Shown in pieces: positions 10,249-19,477 of a stretch of 64,000 bases of DNA (within the stretch, counting starts at the first letter, position 1; each line of letters begins with the position of its first letter). Position numbers and translations under genes: made by a program. Origin of the DNA: Hymenobacter taeanensis (GTDB lineage: Bacteria; Bacteroidota; Bacteroidia; Cytophagales; Hymenobacteraceae). The notes under the pieces are model-generated. The model was not told the DNA's origin. It saw nothing but the letters and a program-made list of their open reading frames with translations, and did not search any database. The stretch is from the NCBI RefSeq assembly GCF_013137895.1, contig NZ_CP053538.1:1301501-1365500 (forward strand). Reading direction: 5' to 3'.

Positions 10249-11448
10249 TTACTTGGGCAAGCTCATTTTAAAGATATGATAAGGCTGGTCTTGTTTGCCT
10301 ACCCCTTTATTCCAGGTGGGTGTTTTATGAATAGCTGAATTGGTGACGTACACCATTCCATCGGCGGTGAATGCAAACGTATCCGGCCACTCCAGGCGGG
10401 GGTCCTGCACTACGGTTTCAATCTTGCCATTGGGTGCGCGGCGTTTGATGGAATGGTCCTCGAATGCCGTCAGGTAAAGGTTGTTGTTGGCGTCTATCTC
10501 CATGCCATCAGAAGCCGGAGCCTTGCCAAGGTCTTCAATCTGCTCAGCCAGTTGGGCATCCGAGAGGGCGGGGTTACGCAAAGCCTCCGTTTTGATGCGG
10601 AATAGCTTGTAGCTGGTCAGAGGCTTCCAGTAGAGGTACTGCATGTCTTGGCTAAGAGCAATACCATCGGCGTTGAAGCGGGCTTTTTTACCGGTTGGGT
10701 CAATCATCTCGTGGCCATCGGCCTTGATATTGAGGGTAGTATCCCCCATCATAGAAGGGTGCATGGCCAGCAGCTTGCGCGCTTTGTTCGTCTTTAAGTC
10801 TACCACCACTAGGCTACCCACCCCCGACTCGGTGATGTAGGCATAGTTGTTCTGAGTATCAATACGTACATCGTTGAGGTACGACTTGCGCGAGGCCACA
10901 CTCTCGGGGATGCTGATGTTCTGCACCACCTGGTTGGTTTTAGGGTCAATCTTCACCAGCTTAGGCCCACCCGGCACCGTGCCTTTAATGCCCGGCGAGG
11001 CAGGGTCAAGCACCCACAGCATGCCAGCCTTATCGGCATACACACTCTGCGGGCATATCCAGTGCTTGGAGGGCTCATTGCGCACGGTTTCGTTCCACTG
11101 GCACCAGCTGGCATCGGGGTACGGCTTTACGGAGCCATCGGTGCCAATTTCTGCTACAGGGGCCACGGGGTTATTGTCCCAGCGCGGGAAGTCACCGAAT
11201 ACCCGGCCGTCCGGCAGCACGGCTACTCCCACAATCTGGGGCTCCCGAAATTGCGCCACTACCTGCAAAGGCGAGTTGGCTGGTGCTACCGGTGCGGTAG
11301 TCGCAGAATCGGAGGCGGCGGTGGTAGCCACAGAAGTTTTATCAGTACCCGGCGACGAGCACGCGGCTAGTAAACCAGTGGCTACTAGCCCTACACTTAA
11401 CCATAGGGTAGGCCTTGTGCGAATGGCAGAAGATGAGGTCATGGACAC
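10249..11448 (-). CDS. Major royal jelly/Yellow-family beta-propeller lipoprotein
   Basis: 399 residues with a lipoprotein signal peptide (lipobox LLAAC, Cys30). The body matches the bacterial branch of the royal jelly/yellow protein family: LPDGRVFGDFPRWDN near residue 80, the mid-protein YLNDVRIDTQNNYAYITESG, GIALSQDMQYLYWKPL, LFRI, and the closing SDGMEIDANNNLYLTAFEDHSIKR...WPDTFAFTADGMVYVTNS. These are blades of a six-bladed propeller related to SMP-30/gluconolactonases. Function in bacteria is uncertain; a lactonase or ligand-binding role at the cell envelope is possible. It is transcribed toward sucAB but its own terminator-like hairpin follows the stop. Confidence 0.85.
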   Translation of the reverse strand: MSMTSSSAIRTRPTLWLSVGLVATGLLAACSSPGTDKTSVATTAASDSATTAPVAPANSPLQVVAQFREPQIVGVAVLPDGRVFGDFPRWDNNPVAPVAEIGTDGSVKPYPDASWCQWNETVRNEPSKHWICPQSVYADKAGMLWVLDPASPGIKGTVPGGPKLVKIDPKTNQVVQNISIPESVASRKSYLNDVRIDTQNNYAYITESGVGSLVVVDLKTNKARKLLAMHPSMMGDTTLNIKADGHEMIDPTGKKARFNADGIALSQDMQYLYWKPLTSYKLFRIKTEALRNPALSDAQLAEQIEDLGKAPASDGMEIDANNNLYLTAFEDHSIKRRAPNGKIETVVQDPRLEWPDTFAFTADGMVYVTNSAIHKTPTWNKGVGKQDQPYHIFKMSLPK

Positions 11449-11901
11449 AGTTTTTCGGTGAGAAGGATGAAATCACCCGAGGCGGGTTAAGCTCAATCAC
11501 AACCTCTACGAAGCTGACCCATGCTGGTTCTGCTGCTCACCTGCCCGTAACCTTTTCAAGATGGCCTACGTAAGCGCGGGTCCTTAACAAACAATTCCGC
11601 TTCTGCCCTGCTCCCAGGCTATTGCTCACTAGGTTAGCAGCGGCTTTTTTCGGCTTAAAAAAATAGTCGTACCTTTGGCCCCTCTTATTCGAAGCTGTAT
11701 ACTAAGTACAATATTTTATTATAATTATCTATTTATTAGATTCTTTTCCGCTTAAAACGATGATTTGCGGCCTTTGTCGCACATGCACATACATAAGGCA
11801 ACTTTTTTTGTTGAAAAGTTGGTTATGCCTTTCCCATTAGCCGAGTCGGGCCGGCCGTCCATCCTCTCCGGACAGAGCGAGAGTGCACGAACCCACACAC
11901 C
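11449..11901. other. Intergenic region between divergent genes, AT-rich centre
   Basis: No supportable coding sequence. A -7-like box TACCTTTG lies at 11670-11677 (+), followed by an AT-rich tract about 11696-11760. The plus-strand gene starts 225 bases after the box, so either the leader is long or the box is coincidental. Confidence 0.5.
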
Positions 11902-12429
11902 ATGTCCATTGCGTTATTCCTACTGACCTTCCTATTCCCTCCCCGAACTATCTCCGTCCCTGCCCTGGCACTTCCTTCTACAGTGGCCAGCCTGAGCCCC
12001 CGTCCGGTAGCCGTTGCTTTACCGGTGATGCCCTTAAAAAAGGCGCCCAAGACTTTGTCGTACACCGTTACGGCTACTACTTACTGGCCTGAAAGGGGCC
12101 AGACCGATGATAACCCGATGGAAACCGCTGACGGCTCCATCATTCCTACCCGCCACTCCAGCAAAACCCGCTGGCTGGCCGTTTCCCGCGACCTGCTTGA
12201 AAAGTGGGGTGGCCCCTTTAGCTATGGCGATAAGGTGCGCGTAAGCGGTATTTCCGGCGCCTTAGATGGCGTTTATATCATTCACGATACGATGAACCGC
12301 CGCCACCGCCACTGCGTGGATGTGCTGGTGAACGAGCGTGAGTGTAAAAAAGGTGGCCTAGAAGGGCGCTGGCCCAGCATTAAGCTTAGCAAGCTGCCGG
12401 CCGTTGACCCAACCTGGCAGGCGGGTTAA
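11902..12429 (+). CDS. Secreted 3D-domain (double-psi beta-barrel) protein
   Basis: 175 residues with an N-terminal hydrophobic export segment. From about residue 50 it shows a 3D-domain/RlpA-like barrel: YTVTATTYWPERGQTDDNPMETADGS, KTRWLAVSRDLL, YGDKVRVSG, and the ending GVYIIHDTMNRRHRHCVDVLV, where the Asp residues (HDTMN and VDVL) correspond to the three acidic residues that name the family and are catalytic in lytic transglycosylases of the MltA/YuiC type. Probably acts on, or binds, peptidoglycan in the periplasm. Convergent with the next gene, 15 bases apart. Confidence 0.75.
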   Translation: MSIALFLLTFLFPPRTISVPALALPSTVASLSPRPVAVALPVMPLKKAPKTLSYTVTATTYWPERGQTDDNPMETADGSIIPTRHSSKTRWLAVSRDLLEKWGGPFSYGDKVRVSGISGALDGVYIIHDTMNRRHRHCVDVLVNERECKKGGLEGRWPSIKLSKLPAVDPTWQAG

Positions 12430-12444
12430 GCCCTGCTGTTACCC

Positions 12445-13473
12445 TCATTCCTTTTCGCTTTCCCTCGTTAGTTGCTTCATCACCTGAGGCTGCCCTTGCG
12501 CATCATACAGGTAAGAAAGAGGCTGCTCAGGGTCACGCATGATTTCCTCCAGCGGTATTTGCCACCGCTTCCACATTTCCAGCAACGACTGCGCATATCC
12601 TGAATTCTCCCAGGGATTAAACACCGTGGCCGTTATGTCATCAATGAACGTGTCCATTACCACCCCGGTATCGCCGGGCTGTACGGGGCGCGTGTAATAA
12701 TCAGGGATGATATTGAGCAGGTAGGCGGCATAGTACACGCGAGCCTTGAACTCGGCCACCTGTATGGGGTGCAGGGGGCGGTGCGCATCCTGGTACACTC
12801 GCCGCATAGCCTGGGAAATAATTCCGTTGTCTACCAGACACGCCATAAGCACGGTGTTGTCGAGCTTAATGCTGAAGGCAATGGTGCTCAAGTCGTCATC
12901 ATACTCAAAGGCCATGTGGTCCTCGGTAGGGTCGACCTCCAGAATAAAGATGGAGCCTGGTACAAAGTCGTCGTACTCCATGGGTACGCGCAGAGCCTGC
13001 AAGGGCTGAAAGAATGCCTGAAAACGCCGCAGCATCTGGGCGTTTTCAGCCAGCGGGTACTGGGGTTTGGCCAATGGGTCAAGCTCATTAAGCAGCTCCG
13101 TAATCAGGATTCCGTAGAACATTTTCCCCAGCCACAGAAACAACGTCTGCTCATCGAGGCGGCGTAGGCCACTAATGCCCTCATTGGCTGCCCGCTCAAC
13201 CAGGGCCTCTAGCGGCTCTACGTGCTGCGTGCGGCAACGTGGGCAGCAGGCAATCCGCAGATCCTGATAGTTCACAATGCTCATGTCGAGCAGCTTGATG
13301 GGCCGCTCTGCCAGGTTATACCGCTCCATAAGCCACTCCGCAAACACCGGTACTGAGTCGGTGGGAGGGGTGGTGGGAGCCCCGCACAGAAAGCACTGGT
13401 GCGCGCTGAAGCGCATGCTGTCGAAGGGGTCGTAAAGCGTTAAATCGGCGGCAGGAAGCGGATGGTCAGACAT
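12445..13473 (-). CDS. Conserved hypothetical protein with zinc-ribbon-like Cys pairs
   Basis: 342 residues, acidic, no signal peptide and no membrane segment. Two Cys pairs (CFLCGAP near residue 27 and CCPRC near residue 76) suggest a structural zinc site at the N-terminus; similar CxxC pairs open HNH-type and other zinc-binding domains, but no HNH catalytic motif is visible. The rest is alpha-rich and unrecognised. A TAGCTTTG box at 13496-13503 lies about 23 bases before the start codon. Confidence 0.7.
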   Translation of the reverse strand: MSDHPLPAADLTLYDPFDSMRFSAHQCFLCGAPTTPPTDSVPVFAEWLMERYNLAERPIKLLDMSIVNYQDLRIACCPRCRTQHVEPLEALVERAANEGISGLRRLDEQTLFLWLGKMFYGILITELLNELDPLAKPQYPLAENAQMLRRFQAFFQPLQALRVPMEYDDFVPGSIFILEVDPTEDHMAFEYDDDLSTIAFSIKLDNTVLMACLVDNGIISQAMRRVYQDAHRPLHPIQVAEFKARVYYAAYLLNIIPDYYTRPVQPGDTGVVMDTFIDDITATVFNPWENSGYAQSLLEMWKRWQIPLEEIMRDPEQPLSYLYDAQGQPQVMKQLTRESEKE

Positions 13474-13495
13474 AACAACGGGGCAAACGAAAGTG

Positions 13496-13503
13496 CAAAG
13501 CTA
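13496..13503 (-). promoter_or_regulatory. Bacteroidota-type -7 box (TAGCTTTG)
   Basis: Matches TAnnTTTG on the minus strand, 22 bases upstream of the start of the 342-residue protein. No clear -33 element seen. Confidence 0.5.
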
Positions 13504-13583
13504 CGGTACGGGCCCAGCCCTAGCCTAGCCGCCACAGAAAATCGTGGCGGGCCAGCCAAGCCACCGTACTTAAATGCCCCAAC

Positions 13584-13619
13584 AAAAAAGCCCCGACCTT
13601 GATTGGCCGGGGCTTTTTT
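13584..13619. terminator. Bidirectional hairpin terminator
   Basis: AAAAAAGCCCCG...CGGGGCTTTTTT stem; serves the acidic protein gene that ends at 13639 on the minus strand. Confidence 0.9.
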
Positions 13620-13638
13620 ATTCTGGAAAATAGCGCCG

Positions 13639-14040
13639 TTAGCGCGACAGTACATTGCTGACTTTTATCAGCAGCTTGCCTAGCTGGTTAAGGGGGGCAC
13701 TGTAGTTGTCCGAGGTTTCATCGGCTACTTTGTTGGTTTCGGCGCCCAGGGTGGCCAGCGTTTCGGCCAACTCATGCGGCTCCGTATCGGAGGCGTTGAG
13801 CTGCTCACGTAAGGTGCTGAGCTCTTGAATAATTTTGGCTAGGCCAGGGCGCTCTGAGGCGCGCAACACTTCTTCCCAGCGGTCAATTTCAGCCAGCCCA
13901 TGCTTGTCGGCTTTTTTGGGTGCGCCATTATTAAGCAGGTTCAGCGTGTCTTCTAGCAAGGCGCTGTTTTGCTGATCGGTAACCTCAAGCGGAATGGTAG
14001 GCGTTGGGGTAGATTGCGGAGTGGAGGCAGTAGAATCCAT
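13639..14040 (-). CDS. Hypothetical small acidic helical protein
   Basis: 133 residues starting at the Met in 14038-14040 (MDSTASTPQSTPT). After a Pro/Thr/Ser-rich head it is almost wholly helical (DQQNSALLEDTLNLLNNG, LAKIIQELSTLREQLNASD, ETLATLGAETNKVADETSD). No signal peptide, no membrane segment, no recognised family. Longer upstream extensions of this frame would overlap the divergent gene at 14182 and are not helical. Confidence 0.65.
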   Translation of the reverse strand: MDSTASTPQSTPTPTIPLEVTDQQNSALLEDTLNLLNNGAPKKADKHGLAEIDRWEEVLRASERPGLAKIIQELSTLREQLNASDTEPHELAETLATLGAETNKVADETSDNYSAPLNQLGKLLIKVSNVLSR

Positions 14041-14181
14041 GGATAGTAGAAAACAAATGAGCGGGAGAGCGTAAAGGACTATACTTGCCCAGCCGCAGAA
14101 AAGTTGACTTCGCTCTTGGCCCGGTTGCCTACCGGCACCTTTGGGAGTTAGCCAAGCTGCTGGGGCAAGTCCGCTTCTTCT

Positions 14182-16131
14182 ATGCTGCACACCTACCAAC
14201 CTACACCTTTTGCTGACGCCGTGCGCCAGGGCCAGTTTGAAGCCCTGGTGGCGGCGCTAATCGCTGAAAGCCAAGCCCCAGACACCCTGTTACTGGGTAA
14301 TTTTCCGCTTGAATCAGGTCCAGAGACCGTTGTGCTGGAGGCAGTAGTAGTGCGGCCACGCAGTATTACTCTGCTGCTGTTGGTGCCCACGGGTGGCCTA
14401 CTCAACATTCCCGATTTCAGGGTGGGGCCGTGGCTGCTCAACGAGGCTCCACTCCTGGGCACCGGTGGTACTGAAAATCCTTTCCAACAGTTTCAGGCCC
14501 AGCGTGAAGCCCTAGCCGCCTGGCTAGCACAGCTGCTACCCACTGAAGCCGCTAACTTAAACTTCATTAGTGGCCTAGTGCTATTTGCTGAGCCAGTACG
14601 TTTCGGGCCGGAAGTGGAAGAGCGCATGAGTTCCGTGCCCGCTGCCTCGGCGTTCCACCTCCTCCCCGACCCGGCCCGTTTCACCCGCCGCTTATCCCAG
14701 TTGGCCTCACCAGAAATTGACCTCTCACCCACCGACCTGCACCTACTCATGGGGCAGCTGGGCCTGGAGTTGCCGCCTACGCCAACTGCCTCGCCCGCGG
14801 CGGCTTACCAGCCCGGCCCAGCCGATCTGCTACGCCAGCAAGCCGGTAAACTCTGGCGTTGGCTGGGCGCCGAAGAGCTAAGCGAGCTGGACCGCACCGA
14901 CTCCGGCTATGAAATTGATTTGGTGGCTATCCGCAATCAGGAGAAGGCTCAGCTGGAAGAACTCAGAGCCAACCTGCAGGCCACGGTAAGCGCGCAACTG
15001 CAAGCCCTGGAAAAACGAGAGGCCGAGCGGGAGCAAAGCCTTGCCAAGTTGCGCGAAGAGCTGGCTGCCGCTTCGCCGGCAGCACCAGAAGCGGCAGCAT
15101 TAGCCTCACGCCTGGCGGCTGAAAATGAGGAGAAAGTTTCCAGCGAGGCCACCATGCAAGCCTACCAGGCGCAGTCGGCGGCCCGCACGCAGGAGCTGGA
15201 GCAAAAGATTCAGCAGCTGGAAGCCCTGATTCGGCAGCTCTCACCAGATATGGCAGGCAAGGCAGCGGCGGTTCCTACTTCTGCGCCAGCGGCTCCGGCA
15301 GCTTCGGGAGTCGCTGCTCCGGCCGCCCGCCCCACCTGGCCTAGAACGCTGCAGTTGCAGTTCCGCCAACCCAAGGCGGCAGCCCAAGCGGTGCGGGCCG
15401 CGTTACCGCGGTGGCGGCAATACGCACGCACGGCCGGCAGTTATGTGCGCCGCTATCCGCGTCGTAGCGCCGCCGTGGGAGCCGCAGTGCTGGCACTGGG
15501 GTGGTGGGGCTTGCACTCTTCCTCGGCTACTCCGCCCACTGCTTTCCGGGAAGGCAACCGCTGGGGCCTACTCTCTGCCAGCGGCGACACCCTGTTGCCT
15601 GCTACCTACGCTTCAATTGGGGAGTTTACCGATGGCCGCGCCATAGTGACACAGAATGGCGTGAAAGGGTTTGTTGATGCGGCCGGTCAGGAAGTGGTAA
15701 AGCCCGCCTACACGGCTCTGTACCCCTATTCCGATGGCTATGCTCGGGCCCGCGTAGGCCAGCTATACACGTTTCTGGATGAGAAGGGGGAAGAGCTCGG
15801 GGCTTTTTACTTCAATGCTCATGACTTTACCGAAGGCTACGCGGCCGTGCGCGACTACCGCGGGTGGTTCTACATTACGGGTCCCGATGTCCCCACCGAT
15901 CCGGTAATTTTTCAGGAGGCCCATCCGTTCAGTAAAGGCCTGGCCCGCGTAAAAACCCGTGGGCGGTTCACCTTTATCACCTCTGATTTCCTGGCCGACA
16001 CCACCGAAGGCACGGCTCCCTTCGGCCGCTACACGCTGGCCTCAGACTTTGATAAGCAAGACCGGGCCCGTGTCAAGCAAGGGGGCCGCACGTTTTATAT
16101 CAACCGGAAGGCGGAAGAGGTAAAAGAATAA
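14182..16131 (+). CDS. Composite protein: NERD-like head, coiled coil, membrane anchor, WG repeats
   Basis: 649 residues in four parts. Residues 1-190 resemble nuclease-related (NERD-like) domains: FEALVAALIAES, LLLGNFPL, TVVLEAVVVRPRSITLLLLV, with an acid/hydrophobic strand pattern, but the family catalytic residues are not certain. Residues about 245-355 form a charged coiled coil (LRANLQATVSAQLQALEKRE). A Pro/Ala linker leads to one membrane helix at about 428-445 (AAVGAAVLALGWWGL). The rest is a set of WG repeats (NRWGLLSASGDTLLPATY, GVKGFVDAAGQEVVKPAY, RGWFYI, KTRGRFTFI), a module often found outside the membrane. It may link a cytoplasmic domain with an exported sensor surface. Confidence 0.75.
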   Translation: MLHTYQPTPFADAVRQGQFEALVAALIAESQAPDTLLLGNFPLESGPETVVLEAVVVRPRSITLLLLVPTGGLLNIPDFRVGPWLLNEAPLLGTGGTENPFQQFQAQREALAAWLAQLLPTEAANLNFISGLVLFAEPVRFGPEVEERMSSVPAASAFHLLPDPARFTRRLSQLASPEIDLSPTDLHLLMGQLGLELPPTPTASPAAAYQPGPADLLRQQAGKLWRWLGAEELSELDRTDSGYEIDLVAIRNQEKAQLEELRANLQATVSAQLQALEKREAEREQSLAKLREELAAASPAAPEAAALASRLAAENEEKVSSEATMQAYQAQSAARTQELEQKIQQLEALIRQLSPDMAGKAAAVPTSAPAAPAASGVAAPAARPTWPRTLQLQFRQPKAAAQAVRAALPRWRQYARTAGSYVRRYPRRSAAVGAAVLALGWWGLHSSSATPPTAFREGNRWGLLSASGDTLLPATYASIGEFTDGRAIVTQNGVKGFVDAAGQEVVKPAYTALYPYSDGYARARVGQLYTFLDEKGEELGAFYFNAHDFTEGYAAVRDYRGWFYITGPDVPTDPVIFQEAHPFSKGLARVKTRGRFTFITSDFLADTTEGTAPFGRYTLASDFDKQDRARVKQGGRTFYINRKAEEVKE

Positions 16132-16205
16132 CGCAGGCGACAGGCCTAGGCAAGAAAACACCTAGCCCAGGAGTAGCTGGTTGCGCGCCCTGGGCCACCT
16201 TGTGC

Positions 16206-16682
16206 TTAATCCTCCTTGCCTCGGCCTTTGTGCTTGCCTCCCTTTTTATAGTGGCCCTTCGCTTTGCCACGACTGGGTTTGCCAAACCACCGTTGGAGCT
16301 GGCTTATTGCGGCCGGCTCCACCACGTTAGGCGCAGACCGGCCTGCACTGCCGGTAAATAACGCCAAACGCCCATCAGCCTCAGTATCTATGGTGGCGAA
16401 CTGGCCTAGCAGCGTGCAGCCGGCTCCCTCGGGTAGCTTCGTGCGCTGGCCATCGCGCTGCACCACAAACCCATCGCGCGTGACGACGCGGCCATTGGGC
16501 AGATGCGTGTCGCGGGTCATGGGGCGGGCCTCACCGTTGCGGATGAGATAGGTAGTTCCGTCGTGCCGCTGGAAACCATTGCGGATTTGTGCCTTGGCCA
16601 GGCCAGTGGCAAGCATGAGACACGCTGCTACCAACCCATAACGGCGGGCACGCCCAGAACGGATAAAGGCAAAGTCAAGCAA
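16206..16682 (-). CDS. Small secreted protein with repeated dG-rich strands (DUF6799-like)
   Basis: 158 residues. The N-terminal stretch GLVAACLMLATGLAKAQ is a signal peptide with a probable cleavage after AKA. The middle repeats a short motif four times (NGFQRHDGTTYLIRNGE, THLPNGRVVTRDGFVVQRDGQ, PEGAGCTL), resembling the DUF6799 domain of Hymenobacter secreted proteins. The tail is very basic (GKAKGHYKKGGKHKGRGKED). Function unknown; the basic tail might bind nucleic acid or polyanionic surface polymer. Confidence 0.65.
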   Translation of the reverse strand: MLDFAFIRSGRARRYGLVAACLMLATGLAKAQIRNGFQRHDGTTYLIRNGEARPMTRDTHLPNGRVVTRDGFVVQRDGQRTKLPEGAGCTLLGQFATIDTEADGRLALFTGSAGRSAPNVVEPAAISQLQRWFGKPSRGKAKGHYKKGGKHKGRGKED

Positions 16683-16877
16683 AGAAGGGGGAGAGTTGGT
16701 GAAATAAAGAGGGCTAGGCCACTAGCAGGGCTACGGAGCCAGGCCCCGTGGCGTTATGGGCAAGCCAGCCAACTACTACTCACTGGCGCATGGGTTACTT
16801 TTTATCGAGTAAGTGATTAAGGGTTAGAAAGCACTCCCTGTTGTGCTTTACACAACCACCTATCATACGCAAGTACC

Positions 16878-17195
16878 ATGAAATTCTCCTTCAAATCTCT
16901 GTTCCTCGCTTCTGCTGTTGCTTTCGCCGCTGCTTCGTGCACCCAGGAAGGCAAAGAAAATGCTGACGCCGCTGCTGCCAACACCGAGGCTGCCGCCGAA
17001 AACGCCGGCGATGCTGCCGCTGCCGAAGCCAATAATGCCGCCGCTACCACTGAGAATGCCGCCGAGAATGCTGGCCAGGCCATAGAAAACACCGCCGATA
17101 AAGCGGCTGCCGAAACCAAAGAGGCGGCTGCCAAAACGGAAGCCGCTGCCAACGAAGCTGCCGCCGAAACGAAGGCTGAAGTTCGCAATAACTAG
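16878..17195 (+). CDS. Ala/Glu-rich helical lipoprotein
   Basis: 105 residues. Lipobox AAASC (Cys21) after a basic MKFSFK start marks it as a lipoprotein. The mature part is an uninterrupted low-complexity helix of repeated ENAA/EAAAE/KTEAAA units, much like other periplasmic apolipophorin-like or Lpp-like helices. A structural or stress role at the envelope is likely, but no enzyme activity is visible. Ends 35 bases before a perfect palindrome shared with the convergent gene. Confidence 0.8.
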   Translation: MKFSFKSLFLASAVAFAAASCTQEGKENADAAAANTEAAAENAGDAAAAEANNAAATTENAAENAGQAIENTADKAAAETKEAAAKTEAAANEAAAETKAEVRNN

Positions 17196-17230
17196 TTACG
17201 TACTGGCCTAGGCCAGCACCACAGACCCAC

Positions 17231-17262
17231 AACGGCCGCTTCTGCTAGCAGAAGCGGCCGTT
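17231..17262. terminator. Perfect 32-bp palindrome between convergent genes
   Basis: AACGGCCGCTTCTGCT followed at once by its exact reverse complement, then TGTGTTTT. Sits between the convergent ends of the Ala-rich lipoprotein and the TPR-like gene, so it can serve as a bidirectional terminator. Confidence 0.85.
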
Positions 17263-17267
17263 GTGTT

Positions 17268-18803
17268 TTAGCTTATGGTTGCCAGATCAGGGGCATTAGC
17301 AATTTCTAAAAGCACCTCGTAGTACGGGCGCCCCATAGAGCGGGCGCGCAGCCAGCAGTAGAAGCTCACTGCCTGCAAATCTTCCTGCTCCAGGGGTGCA
17401 AAGGCGGGCACGTTCGTTACCCGCTCCGCAAAGCCCGGCCGCCGGGCTGCTGCCGGATCATCAATTATTTCGCGCACCAGGCTCAGGTACACCAGCACAG
17501 TAGCATAAGGGCCACCATCCGGCCCAAACCGTTCCCGCATGAGCCGCTCAATGGCCCGCAGCCGGTTCAGAGCCAGATCGGGGTTGCCCATTTCCAGCTG
17601 CACCAGCATCTCGCCCATGTTACGATTCACTACCCACTCCACCCCCATCTCCTGCTCGCACCAGTGGTCAGAGCGGCCAATGGCCTGCAGCACCTGGTTG
17701 GTTTTATGGTATTGGCCTTCGGCGAAGTAGTGAAAACCTAACCCTAGGCGCGCGGTAAGCTGCTCCCTAGGGGCCAGCGGCGTCCGCAGCACCTCTTCCA
17801 TCAGCTTAATGCTCTCGGCATTGCGGCGCAAGAAGGCGTAGTTGGCGGCCAGCAGGAAGGTGTACTTTGGAACCAGTCCCATAGGGCGGCCCCGGGCCCC
17901 ACCATCCATCAGTTCCCGCAGCCGCTCCAGGTACTCCACCGATTCCCGAAAGCGCCGCGTGCGGTAGAGGGCGTGCGCAATCATATAGAGCAAGCCCATT
18001 TGCGCATCGCGGTGTGCCGGCTGAAAGCCATGCCGCTTTTCCATGATGTGGTAGCAGCGCATCACGAAGGGCGCAAAAGATAGAAAGTCGCGGCGCACGA
18101 GCATGGCTGAGCGCGCAATCGACATCAGCCGGAACAGCAGCGAGGGCCGCCGGGCAAAGGCTTCCTGCAAATCATACTCGCGCAGTACCTCCTGCAAAAT
18201 GGCATCAAACGACTCGCCGGCCCGGCCCTTCACCCGCGCCGCCCGGAGCCGCTGCCGAATCAGGCTGTCGGCAATGTTGGCGCGCTCCTCTTCATCGGCG
18301 TATTTCTTGTTGAGGTGGCGTTTCCGGATGATATCCTCCAGCTCATCGGCATGCTTGCTGCCGGCCTGGGCAATCTGGTGGTTATATACGGTATTCAGCA
18401 GCTCATATTGCTCATGGGAACCAGCCAGCTTTTCGGCCTTGCGCAGGGTGCTCCAGGCCAAGCGGGGTACGCCTACTTCAAATAAGTATTGGGCCATAGT
18501 TAGCAGCCCCCGCACCGAGGAGGCCGCAGTAGGGTCTTGCTGGCGCTGGCGCAGCAACAGGAAATCGGTGAGGTGGCGCATGAGGCGCTTGCGCAGGGCA
18601 TAATAGGCCGTGGCGTTAGGCTCCTCGGGGTAGAGGCGCTCTAACAGCTCCTCCGTTGAGTACTCCTTCTGGTGCAATAGCAGCTCATACAGGCGCGAGT
18701 CCATACGGCCTTTCTGCTTACGGCGCTGGCGCTGGATAAAGCGTGCGAAGTCCTTGCGGTCGTCGGGCGAGAACGTAGCGAGAGTAGTTCTTAAATCATC
18801 CAT
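17268..18803 (-). CDS. TPR-like helical protein
   Basis: 511 residues from the Met at 18801-18803 (MDDLRTTLATFSPDDRKDFARF). All helical; several stretches fit degenerate tetratricopeptide pairs (YNHQIAQAGSK, MGLLYMIAHALYRTRRFRESVEYLERL, YTFLLAANYAFLRRNAESIKLMEEVL, ARLGLGFHYFAEGQYHKTNQVLQAI). The N-terminal 100 residues are rich in Arg/Lys (QRQRRKQKGRMDSRLYELLLHQ) and could bind nucleic acid or a partner. A cytoplasmic scaffold conserved in Cytophagales is likely, function unknown. Ends only five bases after the palindromic terminator. Confidence 0.75.
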   Translation of the reverse strand: MDDLRTTLATFSPDDRKDFARFIQRQRRKQKGRMDSRLYELLLHQKEYSTEELLERLYPEEPNATAYYALRKRLMRHLTDFLLLRQRQQDPTAASSVRGLLTMAQYLFEVGVPRLAWSTLRKAEKLAGSHEQYELLNTVYNHQIAQAGSKHADELEDIIRKRHLNKKYADEEERANIADSLIRQRLRAARVKGRAGESFDAILQEVLREYDLQEAFARRPSLLFRLMSIARSAMLVRRDFLSFAPFVMRCYHIMEKRHGFQPAHRDAQMGLLYMIAHALYRTRRFRESVEYLERLRELMDGGARGRPMGLVPKYTFLLAANYAFLRRNAESIKLMEEVLRTPLAPREQLTARLGLGFHYFAEGQYHKTNQVLQAIGRSDHWCEQEMGVEWVVNRNMGEMLVQLEMGNPDLALNRLRAIERLMRERFGPDGGPYATVLVYLSLVREIIDDPAAARRPGFAERVTNVPAFAPLEQEDLQAVSFYCWLRARSMGRPYYEVLLEIANAPDLATIS

Positions 18804-19019
18804 TAGGCGTATGTGCGGATAATGCGATAGTAGATAATGGCTCAATATCCGACAGATTTAGAGTATTTTAATTTATCCCGTAAAGAATTTACTACTCACT
18901 CATAAACAACCATTTATCAATTCATGGAGTGCCCAGGCGAAGTCTAAAAGCAGCACAGCAGGTTGCACTAAATTCCTCAGCTTCCGTACCAGCACAATAA
19001 CCCATTCATACAATTTATT

Positions 19020-19307
19020 ATGCGCTACATCCTATACGCTCCGATCATTGTAGGTTTATTGAGTGTTGCCAGCACCTCTGCTAATGCTCAAACCCGCCCT
19101 AACGAGTTTTGGACTGAGCAAACGGCCTCGGTGGGCACTCCAATAGCCCCTGCAGAACTGCTGGCAGCCTTATCAGCTGAGCATTCATTGCCTAAAGAAG
19201 AACCAGAGCTCAGACGTGCCGCTCAACGCAAGCTAGCGCCTGGTTCAAGCAACGGAGCAAAGCACCCTAAGGAAGTGGTAATGCCCGTCCGGCGCAAACG
19301 GCAGTAG
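19020..19307 (+). CDS. Hypothetical small secreted protein
   Basis: 95 residues. A clear signal peptide (IIVGLLSVASTSANAQ, cleavage after ANA). The mature part is short and ends in a basic tail (VVMPVRRKRQ). No family recognised. It follows 216 non-coding bases and is 170 bases upstream of the csbD-like gene on the same strand. Confidence 0.55.
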   Translation: MRYILYAPIIVGLLSVASTSANAQTRPNEFWTEQTASVGTPIAPAELLAALSAEHSLPKEEPELRRAAQRKLAPGSSNGAKHPKEVVMPVRRKRQ

Positions 19308-19477
19308 GCGCAGTCAATATTGCGCACACTGTATATTTATAGTTTACTGAAAATCAACACTCCAAACAGAATTCGGGCTTTCTATTCAATCTCGTGGCCA
19401 AGTTAAACTTAGGGATAAGCTCGTCCGTAAGAAGGAGTATCTTTCACATCCCATCTCTCCCACCATTCCTTTTAACC

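Noticed and set aside
16817..17188. Antisense Ala-rich frame over the Ala/Glu lipoprotein
   Set aside because: Repetitive GC-rich DNA is open in several frames; only the plus-strand frame has a signal peptide and lipobox.
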